Virus record (IMG/VR): IMGVR_UViG_3300017783_002442
Coordinates: 1-37,459 of that record
DNA from: a virus
Strand: one strand, 5' to 3'
DNA length: 37,459 nt
Shown here: positions 8,495-15,853 of the stretch, in pieces
Numbering within the stretch: position 1 is the first letter of the stretch
Layout of the letters: each line of letters starts with the position of its first letter
Translations under genes and position numbers: made by a program
Notes under the pieces: generated by a model
The model's database searches: none
What the model was told of the DNA's origin: nothing
The model's input: only the letters and a program-made list of their open reading frames with translations

Positions 8495-9016
8495 ATGCTG
8501 ATGAAAACTGACGAACTAGGTATACCACGATTCTCTAACAAGGACTTACTTGATATGATCTATACAGGACATATTGATAAGTGCCATGTGGTATTGTGTG
8601 ATCCAAATGATGACATAGAAAAGTTTAATGTACACGCAGAAGAAAATGGTTTAGACACACTAAAGAAATACGTTCCATTAGATGTTGATAAAAACACTTT
8701 TGATGGAGTATGTCAAGGTGAATGGTTTATGCCAGATGAATTTAAACAAATGGACGTTGCAAACTACGTAATTGGTAAATGCAAAACTCCAGAAGAAATC
8801 CAAAGAGTAGAAGAAGAATTTAGAGCATTTGAAAAAAGAGATATGCTCAATTTATTACGTTATATGGTATATTTGGTAGATCATATGCGTAAGAACAATA
8901 TTGTATGGGGAGTAGGACGTGGTAGTAGTACGGCTAGTTATGTTTTATTCTTAATTGGAATACATAAGATCAACTCAATCCAGTTTGGACTAGACTGGCG
9001 TGAGTTCCTTAGATAA
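8495..9016 (+). CDS. DNA polymerase III alpha (DnaE)-like fragment protein
   Basis: This is a 173-residue protein. Its C-terminal third reproduces the bacterial replicase (DnaE/PolC, family C) segment just before the active site. The GVGRGSSTASYVLFLIGI motif matches GRGSGAGSLVAYxLxIT, and the DWREFLR ending matches the FExFL that precedes the PDxDxD catalytic motif. The protein stops there, so the catalytic aspartates are absent and polymerase activity is not expected. It may bind DNA or nucleotide, or modulate host DnaE. An ATG at 8501 is an alternative start. A sigma70-type promoter precedes it. Its TAA stop is embedded in the late promoter of the next gene. Confidence 0.7.
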   Translation: MLMKTDELGIPRFSNKDLLDMIYTGHIDKCHVVLCDPNDDIEKFNVHAEENGLDTLKKYVPLDVDKNTFDGVCQGEWFMPDEFKQMDVANYVIGKCKTPEEIQRVEEEFRAFEKRDMLNLLRYMVYLVDHMRKNNIVWGVGRGSSTASYVLFLIGIHKINSIQFGLDWREFLR

Positions 9017-9019
9017 ATA
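9012..9019 (+). promoter_or_regulatory. T4-type late promoter
   Basis: GATAAATA, followed by C, contains the TAA stop (9014-9016) of the upstream gene. Initiation near 9025 gives a 17-base leader with AGGAGA before the ATG at 9042. Confidence 0.75.
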
Positions 9020-9041
9020 CGTACATAATAGGAGAAACGTT

Positions 9042-9473
9042 ATGGCAGTAAAACAAAGCGGTCGAAAGCAATATAAAACCATGCAGGGAAAAGCTGTAGA
9101 TATGGATTTGCTTAGACAAAGAAACGAACTTACTCCGGCTGTAGGAAATGCCCGTGTAAATGCACGTGGTGATGAATTAGGCCCAGGTGGTAAAATCATT
9201 AAGAAACGCGAAGATGTTTTAGCAGAATACTATAGAGATCATCCTCAAGCAGTTCCGGACGAAGTTCCAGGACAAGGCGTTGCACAAACTGACGAAGAAA
9301 CTCAAGTTGCACAAACTAAAGTTGCTGAAGAAAAGATTGCACCGGCTAAAAAGGCTTCACCAAAGAAGTCAGCAGTAGAAGATGAGATGGCAGAAATTGA
9401 CCAAGAAGCAAAAGAGACAGGTGCTGAATGGGTTGAAGATGCCGATGGTAATTTTGTAAAAAAAGGTGAATAG
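9042..9473 (+). CDS. Late hypothetical protein with charged Ala/Glu/Lys-rich tail
   Basis: This 143-residue protein is placed at the ATG at 9042 because AGGAGA sits just upstream. An in-frame start at 9000 would lie inside the preceding gene and before the promoter. The N-terminal 60 residues look folded (MQGKAVDMDLLRQRNEL, then NARGDELGPGGKI). Residues 75-125 are a low-complexity Ala/Lys/Glu/Gln linker, and the end is acidic. It is driven by a late promoter. Composition fits a minor head, core or scaffold-type protein, but no family is recognised. Confidence 0.65.
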   Translation: MAVKQSGRKQYKTMQGKAVDMDLLRQRNELTPAVGNARVNARGDELGPGGKIIKKREDVLAEYYRDHPQAVPDEVPGQGVAQTDEETQVAQTKVAEEKIAPAKKASPKKSAVEDEMAEIDQEAKETGAEWVEDADGNFVKKGE

Positions 9474-9476
9474 ATT

Positions 9477-9908
9477 ATGATGGATACTTCAGCACTAGGT
9501 TCTGGGCCAAAGCTCAAGCCTACTATGAAGGGCACGTTACGTCCTATCAAAGATCGTGTACTAGCTTATGACATGAACTTTGGTGAAAGAACTACTAAAG
9601 GCGGAATCATTATTACATCTGATGATGGACAAGAACGAGGCATTCGCTCACGTTGGTGTAGAGTATATGCTAAAGGTCCTGACAACAAAGATGAATATGA
9701 AGTAGGTGATTGGATCTACGTAGATCATGGTCGTTGGAGCAGAGGTGTAATGCTTGATGAGCCTGAGTTAGGCAAAATTGAGGTTAGACTTGTTGATACT
9801 AAGGATGTTCTTTTAATGAGCAAAGAACAACCAGACGATGACGGAATAGGACATTCCACAGACTTATCACAACCAACAATAGACCCACAAAGTTTTATCA
9901 CAGAATAG
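9477..9908 (+). CDS. GroES/gp31-like co-chaperonin
   Basis: This 143-residue protein has the Cpn10 layout. It starts with LRPIKDRVLAYDMNFGERT, followed by a mobile-loop-like TKGGIIITSDD. A GDWIYVDHGRWSRG segment then corresponds to the GDxVxFxxGxG strand of GroES, and VDTKDVLLMSKE matches the family C-terminus. It would cap host GroEL and assist capsid protein folding, as T4 gp31 does. It is longer than GroES (about 97 residues), with N- and C-terminal extensions typical of phage versions. It follows the preceding gene by three bases, and tandem ATGs occur at 9477 and 9480. Confidence 0.8.
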   Translation: MMDTSALGSGPKLKPTMKGTLRPIKDRVLAYDMNFGERTTKGGIIITSDDGQERGIRSRWCRVYAKGPDNKDEYEVGDWIYVDHGRWSRGVMLDEPELGKIEVRLVDTKDVLLMSKEQPDDDGIGHSTDLSQPTIDPQSFITE

Positions 9909-9921
9909 AAAGGACATTACC

Positions 9922-10335
9922 TTGTCTAAAGTAGATCTTAATAAGTACAAAGAATTTGTACAAGAAGTTACCAGTAAAGAAAGTAATCAGTTATCAGAGA
10001 TGTTTTACGCAGTAAAGGATCTTGAAACTAAAAATCCTAAAATTAATATGTCCTTATTGCTTACTGGTGGCATAGGACTATCATCAGAAACAGGAGAGTT
10101 TAATGAGATTGTTAAAAAATGCATCTTCCAAGGCAAACCACTTAATGATGAAACTGTATTTCATGCTAAACGAGAGCTTGGTGACATTATGTGGTATTGG
10201 ATTAGTTCTTGCCGTGCTTTGGGTCTTGACCCTAACGAAGTAATAGAAGAAAACGTTAATAAGCTAAAAGCAAGATATCCAGGTGGTGAATTTGATGTCC
10301 ATTATAGTGAGAACCGCCAAGAAGGTGACTTATAA
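9922..10335 (+). CDS. MazG-like nucleotide pyrophosphohydrolase
   Basis: This 137-residue all-alpha NTP pyrophosphatase has the metal-binding SSETGEFNEIVKK (ExxE) helix and the downstream KRELGDIMWYW (ExxD) helix. Together they define the MazG/dUTPase-like fold. The start is TTG at 9922, supported by AAAGGA ending seven bases upstream. Marine T4-like phages commonly carry MazG, which is thought to hydrolyse aberrant or alarmone nucleotides. The ExxE/ExxD pair is complete, so an active enzyme is expected. It is the last gene before a late promoter with a dyad. Confidence 0.85.
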   Translation: MSKVDLNKYKEFVQEVTSKESNQLSEMFYAVKDLETKNPKINMSLLLTGGIGLSSETGEFNEIVKKCIFQGKPLNDETVFHAKRELGDIMWYWISSCRALGLDPNEVIEENVNKLKARYPGGEFDVHYSENRQEGDL

Positions 10336-10340
10336 TACAT

Positions 10341-10360
10341 TGACAGATTAAATACTGTCA
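10341..10360 (+). promoter_or_regulatory. Late promoter octamer inside a perfect dyad
   Basis: ATTAAATA (10347-10354) is flanked by the perfect 6-base inverted repeat TGACAG/CTGTCA, which ends at the A of the next ATG. Initiation is predicted at 10360, the start codon itself. There is no Shine-Dalgarno upstream. Confidence 0.6.
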
Positions 10361-10962
10361 TGCAGTTCGACCAAGAAAAAATTAAATATTTCGATGATGT
10401 AGTACCGTCCTGGTTACATCAACAAGCACAAGACACAGTTCCATACCTTCCACTTAAATGGGGACACAGAGGATTAGGTCCTTATCAAGGACATCAGTTC
10501 TTTAGTGATGTATGGAAACATGAAGAAATAGAAAATGCACCTTGGGTGCTACGTGCTATTTGGTCATCGTTTGAACAACACAAACACCAGATCGATCCCG
10601 ACGTTGGTGACATACAGCTTAACCAGATCCAAGTTAACTTGACAACTAAGGACCATATAGGTGGTCTTCATGTTGACACACAAGGCGACACTCCAGCATA
10701 TACTATGGTTTATTCAGTTATAGGCGATAGTGGTATGGACTTTTATAATAGCGACAGTGAACTAAAACATACAGTTGACTATGGTGATGCTAGATGCATA
10801 GTATTCCCTAGTGCAATGATACATCAAGGACAACCGCCTAAGGAAACAAGTCCAAGAGTAACAGTAGGATTTATCTTTAGTGGAGTGGCATCTAAATTTG
10901 CTAGAGACAGAGGAGTTATTATGCCTATATTTAAAAAGGAGCAAGAGAAAATTGTCCAGTAA
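10360..10962 (+). CDS. 2OG-Fe(II) oxygenase (prolyl-4-hydroxylase-like)
   Basis: This 200-residue protein has a double-stranded beta-helix with the iron triad LHVD (His104, Asp106) and MIHQG (His155). The 2-oxoglutarate-binding Arg lies in SPRVTVGF about 13 residues later. It opens with a KYFDDVVPSWL segment shared with its downstream neighbour. Such enzymes hydroxylate proteins, nucleic acids or small molecules using oxygen and 2-oxoglutarate, and several copies are usual in marine T4-like phages. The substrate is unknown. The ATG lies five bases after a late octamer, so the mRNA may be leaderless. Confidence 0.8.
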   Translation: MQFDQEKIKYFDDVVPSWLHQQAQDTVPYLPLKWGHRGLGPYQGHQFFSDVWKHEEIENAPWVLRAIWSSFEQHKHQIDPDVGDIQLNQIQVNLTTKDHIGGLHVDTQGDTPAYTMVYSVIGDSGMDFYNSDSELKHTVDYGDARCIVFPSAMIHQGQPPKETSPRVTVGFIFSGVASKFARDRGVIMPIFKKEQEKIVQ

Positions 10963-11506
10963 TAATATAATAGTGTTTGATGACATAGTTCCTGATTGGC
11001 TACGTGAACAAAGCGAAGCAGTACTTCCGCACCAACCGATAACGTTCGGACAAAAAGGCTTTATGTCTACTTGGCCTAATCTAAATGATTTACCTTGGGA
11101 ATTAAAAGCTATATGGTGTGCATTCAATTACAGGCGTGATGACGTAAAATCAAAGATTCCATTGTTTGGAAAAGCAGGTAACTTAAACTTGTTAAATGTA
11201 CAAACCAATATGTCCACTCAAGAACATCACCCTGATATAGTAGCAATGGACGAACCATATGATGTTGACGGAACAGGTAAGATGGTTTATTCACAAAAAT
11301 CGAATTGGGTATTTTATTATATGATACAAGGCGATAGTGGAATGGAATTTTATCACAGAGATGGTAAAACTATTTTTGAAACTGTTGAATTTAAACCGGG
11401 TAGAGTAGTAACCTTTCCTGCTAGGACACTACACAAAGAATTGGAACCAAAAGAGCTATCACCAAGATTCTCCGTTTCATATCTTTTTTCCGGATTATAT
11501 GCTTGA
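10952..11506 (+). CDS. 2OG-Fe(II) oxygenase, second paralogue
   Basis: This 184-residue homologue of the preceding gene shares a VFDDIVPDWL opening, GDSGMEFYHRDG, ARTLHKELEP and SPRFSVSYLFSG. The iron ligands are probably the His and Asp of EHHPD and the His of TLHKE, with the 2-oxoglutarate Arg in SPRF. I choose TTG at 10952 because it aligns the N-terminus with the paralogue and has AAGGAG ten bases upstream. It overlaps the previous gene by 11 bases. A sigma70 -35 element begins inside its last codons. Tandem duplication with divergence of the substrate pocket is inferred. Confidence 0.75.
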   Translation: MSSNNIIVFDDIVPDWLREQSEAVLPHQPITFGQKGFMSTWPNLNDLPWELKAIWCAFNYRRDDVKSKIPLFGKAGNLNLLNVQTNMSTQEHHPDIVAMDEPYDVDGTGKMVYSQKSNWVFYYMIQGDSGMEFYHRDGKTIFETVEFKPGRVVTFPARTLHKELEPKELSPRFSVSYLFSGLYA

Positions 11507-11531
11507 CATTTTTTAATTTTGTGTGTATAAT
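11503..11531 (+). promoter_or_regulatory. Perfect sigma70 promoter (TTGACA-N17-TATAAT)
   Basis: The -35 at 11503-11508 and -10 at 11526-11531 match consensus at all twelve bases with a 17-base spacer. Initiation near 11538 gives a short leader with AGGAGA before the ATG at 11553. It heads a run of overlapping early-type genes through gp44 and ThyX. Confidence 0.85.
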
Positions 11532-11552
11532 AGTACACAACTAGGAGAATAT

Positions 11553-11723
11553 ATGAAACTTCCAACAACGGAATTACAAGGTATTGGAACAACTGGAGCA
11601 ACTGGTATTGTGTTAATGACTTTGCACATACTAGGACATCTATCAGGATGGGCTTGGCCAATCTTATACGTTGTATTGATATTGATGGGTATTGGACAAG
11701 AACGTGGCGCTACAAAAAAGTGA
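11553..11723 (+). CDS. Small membrane protein
   Basis: This is a 56-residue protein starting at the ATG set by AGGAGA (11543-11548). Residues about 12-30 and 32-50 are hydrophobic, separated by a GHLSGWAWP turn, so a two-helix hairpin in the inner membrane is likely. The C-terminus is short and basic (ERGATKK). It is first in the operon behind the strong sigma70 promoter, so it is probably made at once on infection. The function is unknown. Its stop overlaps the GTG start of the cupin gene. Confidence 0.7.
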   Translation: MKLPTTELQGIGTTGATGIVLMTLHILGHLSGWAWPILYVVLILMGIGQERGATKK

Positions 11724-12046
11724 AATTTAAGATTCAGAATGTAGGTGGCAAGGTTGCCAAAAAAGATGAAAGATATGTTGTAAAGGATAATACAACATTA
11801 AAAAATCTAGTCCTAAGTAGCACGGATTTACAACCATATAAATCTACTAGTGGACATAAGCACGAAGGACAAGAAGAAGTATATTACTTCGTATCAGGCA
11901 GTGGTAAAATGGAATTAGACGATAAAACATTAAGCGTCAAAGAAAATGATGTGGTACTAATCGAAGATGGAGTATTCCATCGTGTACACGCAGGACCATT
12001 AGGTTGTTATTTTGTTTGCGTTTTTGATGGTAGGAGAAAACATTGA
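11720..12046 (+). CDS. Cupin-fold protein
   Basis: This 108-residue single-domain cupin has motif 1 as GHKHEGQEEVYYFVSGSG, giving two His and a Glu as metal ligands, and motif 2 ends in VFHRVHAG, giving the fourth His. The set is therefore intact. The start is GTG at 11720, overlapping the upstream TGA as GTGA. It resembles the cupins found beside sugar-nucleotide genes (isomerase- or epimerase-like), and the next gene is a cytidylyltransferase. A role in cell-surface or nucleotide-sugar chemistry is inferred. The substrate is not known. Confidence 0.78.
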   Translation: MKFKIQNVGGKVAKKDERYVVKDNTTLKNLVLSSTDLQPYKSTSGHKHEGQEEVYYFVSGSGKMELDDKTLSVKENDVVLIEDGVFHRVHAGPLGCYFVCVFDGRRKH

Positions 12047-12459
12047 CAGTAGGCATTACATTTAGCACATTTGATCTGTTTCATACAGGACACGTTGCTA
12101 TGCTTAAAGAAGCAAGTAATAACTGTGATCACATGATTGTAGGACTACAATCGGATCCATCAGTTGATAGAGCTGAAAAAAACAAACCAATACAAAGTGT
12201 ATTTGAACGTTATGTACAATTGGCTGGTTGTAAGTATATTAATGAAATTATTCCTTACGAAACTGAAAAGGATTTAGAAGACATTCTTTTAACATATAAA
12301 ATTGATAAAAGATTTATTGGTGAAGAATATAAGACAAAAGACTTCACTGGAAAGCAGATTTGTGTTGACAAAGGCATAGAAATATACTATAATAAAAGAC
12401 AACACTCATTTAGCACAACTAATTTGAGACAAAGGATATTAGATGAATCCAAAAGATGA
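12043..12459 (+). CDS. TagD-like glycerol-3-phosphate/nucleotide cytidylyltransferase
   Basis: This 138-residue protein has the nucleotidyltransferase signatures FDLFHTGHVAML (HxGH), the central ERYVQLAGC helix and the C-terminal HSFSTTNLRQRI, equivalent to the TagD/GCT RTxGISTT motif. It would transfer CMP to a phosphorylated polyol or sugar. The start is TTG at 12043, supported by AGGAGA five bases upstream, and it overlaps the cupin stop by four bases. With the cupin and the epimerase fragment at the window end, it points to phage-directed surface glycan or nucleotide-sugar synthesis. The exact substrate cannot be told. Confidence 0.82.
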   Translation: MTVGITFSTFDLFHTGHVAMLKEASNNCDHMIVGLQSDPSVDRAEKNKPIQSVFERYVQLAGCKYINEIIPYETEKDLEDILLTYKIDKRFIGEEYKTKDFTGKQICVDKGIEIYYNKRQHSFSTTNLRQRILDESKR

Positions 12460-12625
12460 AGCATTGAAAAAAGACATAGAACTTTTGAACGTAAAGGTTG
12501 ATAAACTTCAGTTGACAATAGACAACTTAGATGCAAAACTAACTAAACATATAGGCTTTATTGATGCTACGTATGAAGGTCTACGTAATCCAATAGATGC
12601 CGCAAAGAGGTTTTTACGTAAATGA
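12443..12625 (+). CDS. Small coiled-coil protein
   Basis: This 60-residue protein is predicted almost entirely helical. Residues about 8-40 have heptad-spaced Leu/Ile/Val (LLNVKVDKLQLTIDNLDAKL) suggesting a coiled coil. It overlaps the cytidylyltransferase by 17 bases and the clamp loader by 4 bases, so it is translationally coupled to both. It could be a small partner of the replication complex, but nothing but position supports that. Confidence 0.6.
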   Translation: MNPKDEALKKDIELLNVKVDKLQLTIDNLDAKLTKHIGFIDATYEGLRNPIDAAKRFLRK

Positions 12626-13536
12626 AAGAATTGTGGGTAGAAAAGTATCGTCCTAAAACAGTAGATGGTTACGTTTTTAGAGATGAACATCAAAAGGCAC
12701 AGGTTAAACAATGGATCAAGGAACAAACGATTCCACACTTATTGTTTAGTGGTAACGCAGGTATTGGTAAGACAACACTTGCTAAATTATTGTTTAATGA
12801 ATTAGATCTTAATGATTTAGACATACTTGAGATTAACGCAAGTCGTACAAATAGTGTAGATGATGTTAGAGATAAGATCGTTAACTTTGTACAGATGATA
12901 CCATTTGGAGCATTTAAAGTTGTACTACTTGATGAAGCTGATTACCTTTCCCCGAATGCTCAGGCGGCGTTACGTGGAGTTATGGAAGAATATCACACCA
13001 CTTCAAGGTTTATTCTTACTTGTAATTACCCCAACCGTATTATTCCTGCTTTGCACAGTCGTTGTCAAGGTTTTCATATTGCTAAAGTAGACATGAATGA
13101 GTTTACTGCAAGGGTGGCAGAGATTTGTATTTCAGAAGGTGTTACTCCAGACTTGGATACACTAGACACTTATGTAAAAGCAAGTTATCCTGATTTACGT
13201 AAATGTATTAATACAGTACAAATGAATTCGCAAGATGGTAAACTACTTGCACCCAATGAAAGCGATAAGAATGAAGCTGATTGGAAACTTGAAATGGTCG
13301 AACTGTTTAAGGCAGGCAAGATCAGTGAAGCTCGTAAACTTGTTTGTGCAAGTGCTAGAGCAGAAGAGATGGAAGAAGTTTACAGATGGCTGTATGACAA
13401 CATTGAATTGTTCGGTGATGAAGAAAAGCAGGACAAGGCAGTTATTATAATTAAACAAGGACTAGTAGATCATACACTAGTCGTAGATCCAGAGATCAAT
13501 TTAGCGGCAACATTAATTAAACTAGCAAGGCTATAA
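12622..13536 (+). CDS. 44: Sliding clamp loader large subunit (gp44, RFC-like)
   Basis: This 304-residue AAA+ ATPase opens with WVEKYRPKTVDGYVF, the standard RFC/gp44 box. Walker A is GNAGIGKT (residues 44-51), Walker B VVLLDEAD, sensor 1 LTCNYPNRI, and the arginine-finger motif SRCQGF. T4 gp44 is about 319 residues, so the length is normal. With gp62 it loads the gp45 clamp for gp43 polymerase. No gp62 is visible next to it, unlike in T4. It is part of the operon from the sigma70 promoter at 11503, overlapping the genes on both sides. Confidence 0.92.
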   Translation: MKELWVEKYRPKTVDGYVFRDEHQKAQVKQWIKEQTIPHLLFSGNAGIGKTTLAKLLFNELDLNDLDILEINASRTNSVDDVRDKIVNFVQMIPFGAFKVVLLDEADYLSPNAQAALRGVMEEYHTTSRFILTCNYPNRIIPALHSRCQGFHIAKVDMNEFTARVAEICISEGVTPDLDTLDTYVKASYPDLRKCINTVQMNSQDGKLLAPNESDKNEADWKLEMVELFKAGKISEARKLVCASARAEEMEEVYRWLYDNIELFGDEEKQDKAVIIIKQGLVDHTLVVDPEINLAATLIKLARL

Positions 13537-13781
13537 TGAAGATCCGATACTATCACAAGATTGATGGTTGGAGATGGTTAGGCTTTGTACTAGCAATGGT
13601 CGGCGCCTTTATATTAAGCGGCGGAGATCCTAGTGTACAATGGGTAGGTTGGTTAATTGCCTGTTTCAGTTGTGCAATTTGGATATATATGGGTATAAAA
13701 GATAGAGACGTACCTCGTGCTTTAATGGAGTTGTTTTATCTGTTACTTGCAATCAGGGGTATATATAACTGGATAGTATAA
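13536..13781 (+). CDS. Small three-helix membrane protein
   Basis: This 81-residue protein has three hydrophobic segments at about 11-30, 37-55 and 62-80, rich in Trp and Gly, with a short MGIKDRDVPRA loop. Layout and size resemble two other small membrane proteins in this window (32930 and 33470) and recall half of a PnuC/semiSWEET-type unit, but similarity is weak. It overlaps gp44 by one base, and the ferredoxin ATG follows its stop directly. A transport or membrane-anchoring role is possible but unproven. Confidence 0.65.
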   Translation: MKIRYYHKIDGWRWLGFVLAMVGAFILSGGDPSVQWVGWLIACFSCAIWIYMGIKDRDVPRALMELFYLLLAIRGIYNWIV

Positions 13782-14105
13782 ATGACGTACCTAGTAAATA
13801 AAGATTGTGTAAACTGTAAGCACATGGATTGCGTAGAAGTTTGTCCGGTGGATTGTTTTTACGAAGGCGAAAATATGCTTGTAATTAATCCAGATGAATG
13901 TATTGACTGCGGAGTATGTGTTCCAGAATGTCCAGTAGATGCTATTATAGAAGAGTCTCAGGACGATGGTACTTGGTTTAACTGGAATAGTAAATATAGT
14001 GTAGAATGGCCACAAATAACACAGAAGCGAGATGAAGATGTGTTGGCTGATAGGATTCCGGCTGTTAATATTGAGATGTCGGATAAACCAGGTAAAGGAG
14101 ATTAA
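13782..14105 (+). CDS. fdxA: FdxA-type 7Fe/8Fe ferredoxin (auxiliary metabolic gene)
   Basis: This 107-residue ferredoxin has cluster motifs [21 protein letters not shown] and [16 protein letters not shown], plus the C-terminal extension of about 45 residues that marks alphaproteobacterial FdxA proteins. The first site (CxxCxxxxCxxxCP) and second site (CxxCxxCxxxCP) together fit one 3Fe-4S or 4Fe-4S and one 4Fe-4S centre. It is a soluble electron carrier. It may feed host redox enzymes, possibly nucleotide reduction or ThyX-linked metabolism nearby. The strong FdxA character suggests acquisition from an alphaproteobacterial host. Confidence 0.88.
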   Translation: MTYLVNKDCVNCKHMDCVEVCPVDCFYEGENMLVINPDECIDCGVCVPECPVDAIIEESQDDGTWFNWNSKYSVEWPQITQKRDEDVLADRIPAVNIEMSDKPGKGD

Positions 14106-14108
14106 ACT

Positions 14109-14432
14109 ATGAAAATGAGAGCTTCACATATACTTTTTTCTTATGCCGGTGCAACGAATAGTACGCATAGCAGAGGTATTGCGTTTGCTATGAATGAAGC
14201 GAACCGTGTACAGAAAGAAATTCAAGATGGCAAGTATTCTTTTGAAATTGGTGCAAAAGAAAATAGTGCTTGTCCAAGTGGTAAAAGATCAGGTGGAGAT
14301 CTAGGTTGGTTCGAACCAGAAGAAATGGTTGTAGAATTTTCAACTGCTTGTCAAAGTATTCCCAAAGGCGAGATGGGACCACACCCTATAGTAACACCGT
14401 TCGGTGTACACATTATATACAGAACAGGATAA
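14109..14432 (+). CDS. Parvulin-type peptidyl-prolyl isomerase
   Basis: This 107-residue single-domain rotamase has ASHILFSY at the N-terminus, SGKRSGGDLGWF in the middle and TPFGVHIIYRTG at the end. These are the three conserved parvulin motifs, including both active-site His. There is no signal peptide, so it acts in the cytoplasm. Start ATG is preceded by AAAGGAG. It would speed proline isomerisation during folding of phage proteins, and fits with the co-chaperonin, DnaJ and ClpA in this genome. An internal repeat is absent and length is typical. Confidence 0.88.
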   Translation: MKMRASHILFSYAGATNSTHSRGIAFAMNEANRVQKEIQDGKYSFEIGAKENSACPSGKRSGGDLGWFEPEEMVVEFSTACQSIPKGEMGPHPIVTPFGVHIIYRTG

Positions 14433-14436
14433 AAAA

Positions 14437-15096
14437 ATGCAAGTAAAATTAATCTCTTATAGCAAGGCGCCTGACAATACTGATCTAAGCGACTTGCAAG
14501 AACTAATTGCCTATTGTGCCAGGGTAAGTAATCCTAGCAATCAAATGAATATGGAAACTAGTGAAAAGCTAATCAAGTATCTAGTAAAACATAAGCATTG
14601 GTCACCATTAGAAATGGTTAGTGCTTGTTTAGAAATTGAAACAACAAGAGATATTGCACATCAAATAGTGCGTCATAGAAGTTTTAGCTTTCAAGAATTT
14701 AGTCAACGTTATGCAAATCCACAAGACATGGAAGAAGCATTTACATATAGAGAACCAAGACTACAGGATACAAAGAATAGACAAAACTCAATTGAAGTAC
14801 ATGATCAACAATTAGAAATGAATTGGGGTCATATGCAAAAAGAAGTAATCAAAATGTCCAAAGAAGCATATGATTGGGCAATAGCAAATGGTATTGCTAA
14901 AGAACAAGCCAGAGTCGTACTACCAGAAGGCTTGACTAAGACTAAATTATATATGAATGGTACTTTAAGAAGTTGGGTACACTACATTGAGCTACGTGGT
15001 GCCAATGGTACACAAAAAGAACACATGGAAATCGCTCATGCCTGTGCCAAAGTTATTGCAGAAATATTTCCATTAATGAATAATATAGATGTTTAG
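14437..15096 (+). CDS. thyX: Flavin-dependent thymidylate synthase ThyX
   Basis: This 219-residue enzyme has the ThyX signature RHRSFSFQEFSQRY at residues 79-92, and the C-terminal LRSWVHYIELR helix with Arg and other residues contacting dUMP and FAD. It converts dUMP to dTMP with methylene-tetrahydrofolate and NADPH, supplying thymidylate for an AT-rich phage genome. I start it at ATG 14437 rather than an in-frame codon inside the parvulin gene. It overlaps the next gene by eight bases. Length is normal for the family. Confidence 0.93.
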   Translation: MQVKLISYSKAPDNTDLSDLQELIAYCARVSNPSNQMNMETSEKLIKYLVKHKHWSPLEMVSACLEIETTRDIAHQIVRHRSFSFQEFSQRYANPQDMEEAFTYREPRLQDTKNRQNSIEVHDQQLEMNWGHMQKEVIKMSKEAYDWAIANGIAKEQARVVLPEGLTKTKLYMNGTLRSWVHYIELRGANGTQKEHMEIAHACAKVIAEIFPLMNNIDV

Positions 15097-15853
15097 TAAA
15101 AAAGAAAAAGCAGTAGTAAATTTTGAAACAGAGAATTGGGCTGTACGCAAGTATGCACCCATTAAACCTGCTTCTGAATTTATGCCAGGCCCTTGGAAAC
15201 AAATGCCTACTTTTACTGACAAGCAAAAACACAAAATAGACAGCGATCAAACTATAAAGGCTTGTCCGGGTATAGGCGACTATATGAAAACAGGCTTTAT
15301 CATTCCTGCTTGGTGTGATATGGAAATTATTCCAAGCCAAGATGGACAGATGGTTGAAACTAGATATTCAGACCCTGAATACAATAGTGCATTTCATCCA
15401 GCAGATCAAGTACACAATGAAGTAAGTTCTGTTATGCAAAAGTTTGGTGTTAAGTCAGCAGTAAAACTAGACTGTCCTTGGAAGATATGGCAACCTAAGG
15501 ATTGGAGTTTAATGTACCTTCCTATGTTTTTCTTTGAAGGTCGAAACTACGAAGCTATTCCAGGTGTAATTGATCATGACTTAGGTGCTTTGATAAGTCC
15601 TATTAATATCATGTTACTTGAAAAGAAGATTACAAAAATTAAACTAGGTGAACCACTGGTACAAGTGGTACCTATTAAACGTGAAAAAGTAACTGCACGT
15701 ACAAGTGCATTAAGCAAGACTGCCGTTGACAGGCATAATGCTATAATTCAAACAAATAAGATTACATTCAACGGTTGGTCTAAGTGGCAACACGCCAAGA
15801 AAACCTATGTTGTGGATTCACACGACACAGACCTTCCTGGCGATGAGTCCTAG
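15089..15853 (+). CDS. Conserved hypothetical protein
   Basis: This 254-residue soluble protein is of a family I cannot name. It is rich in Trp and Pro, with PASEFMPGPWKQMP near residue 27, CPGIGDYMKTGFIIPAW near residue 63 and an IDHDLGALISPINIML segment around residue 165. The pattern suggests a beta-sandwich fold of the kind seen in phage proteins that bind small ligands. It overlaps ThyX and converges with phoH (four bases shared at the stops), so no terminator separates them. Confidence 0.6.
   Translation: MFSKKEKAVVNFETENWAVRKYAPIKPASEFMPGPWKQMPTFTDKQKHKIDSDQTIKACPGIGDYMKTGFIIPAWCDMEIIPSQDGQMVETRYSDPEYNSAFHPADQVHNEVSSVMQKFGVKSAVKLDCPWKIWQPKDWSLMYLPMFFFEGRNYEAIPGVIDHDLGALISPINIMLLEKKITKIKLGEPLVQVVPIKREKVTARTSALSKTAVDRHNAIIQTNKITFNGWSKWQHAKKTYVVDSHDTDLPGDES

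Noticed and set aside
13536-13781. gp62 (clamp-loader small subunit), expected after gp44
   Set aside because: The translation is three hydrophobic helices, not a soluble clamp-loader subunit. It is called a membrane protein instead.
15850-15853. Terminator between the convergent genes
   Set aside because: The two genes overlap by four bases and no hairpin or T run is seen there.
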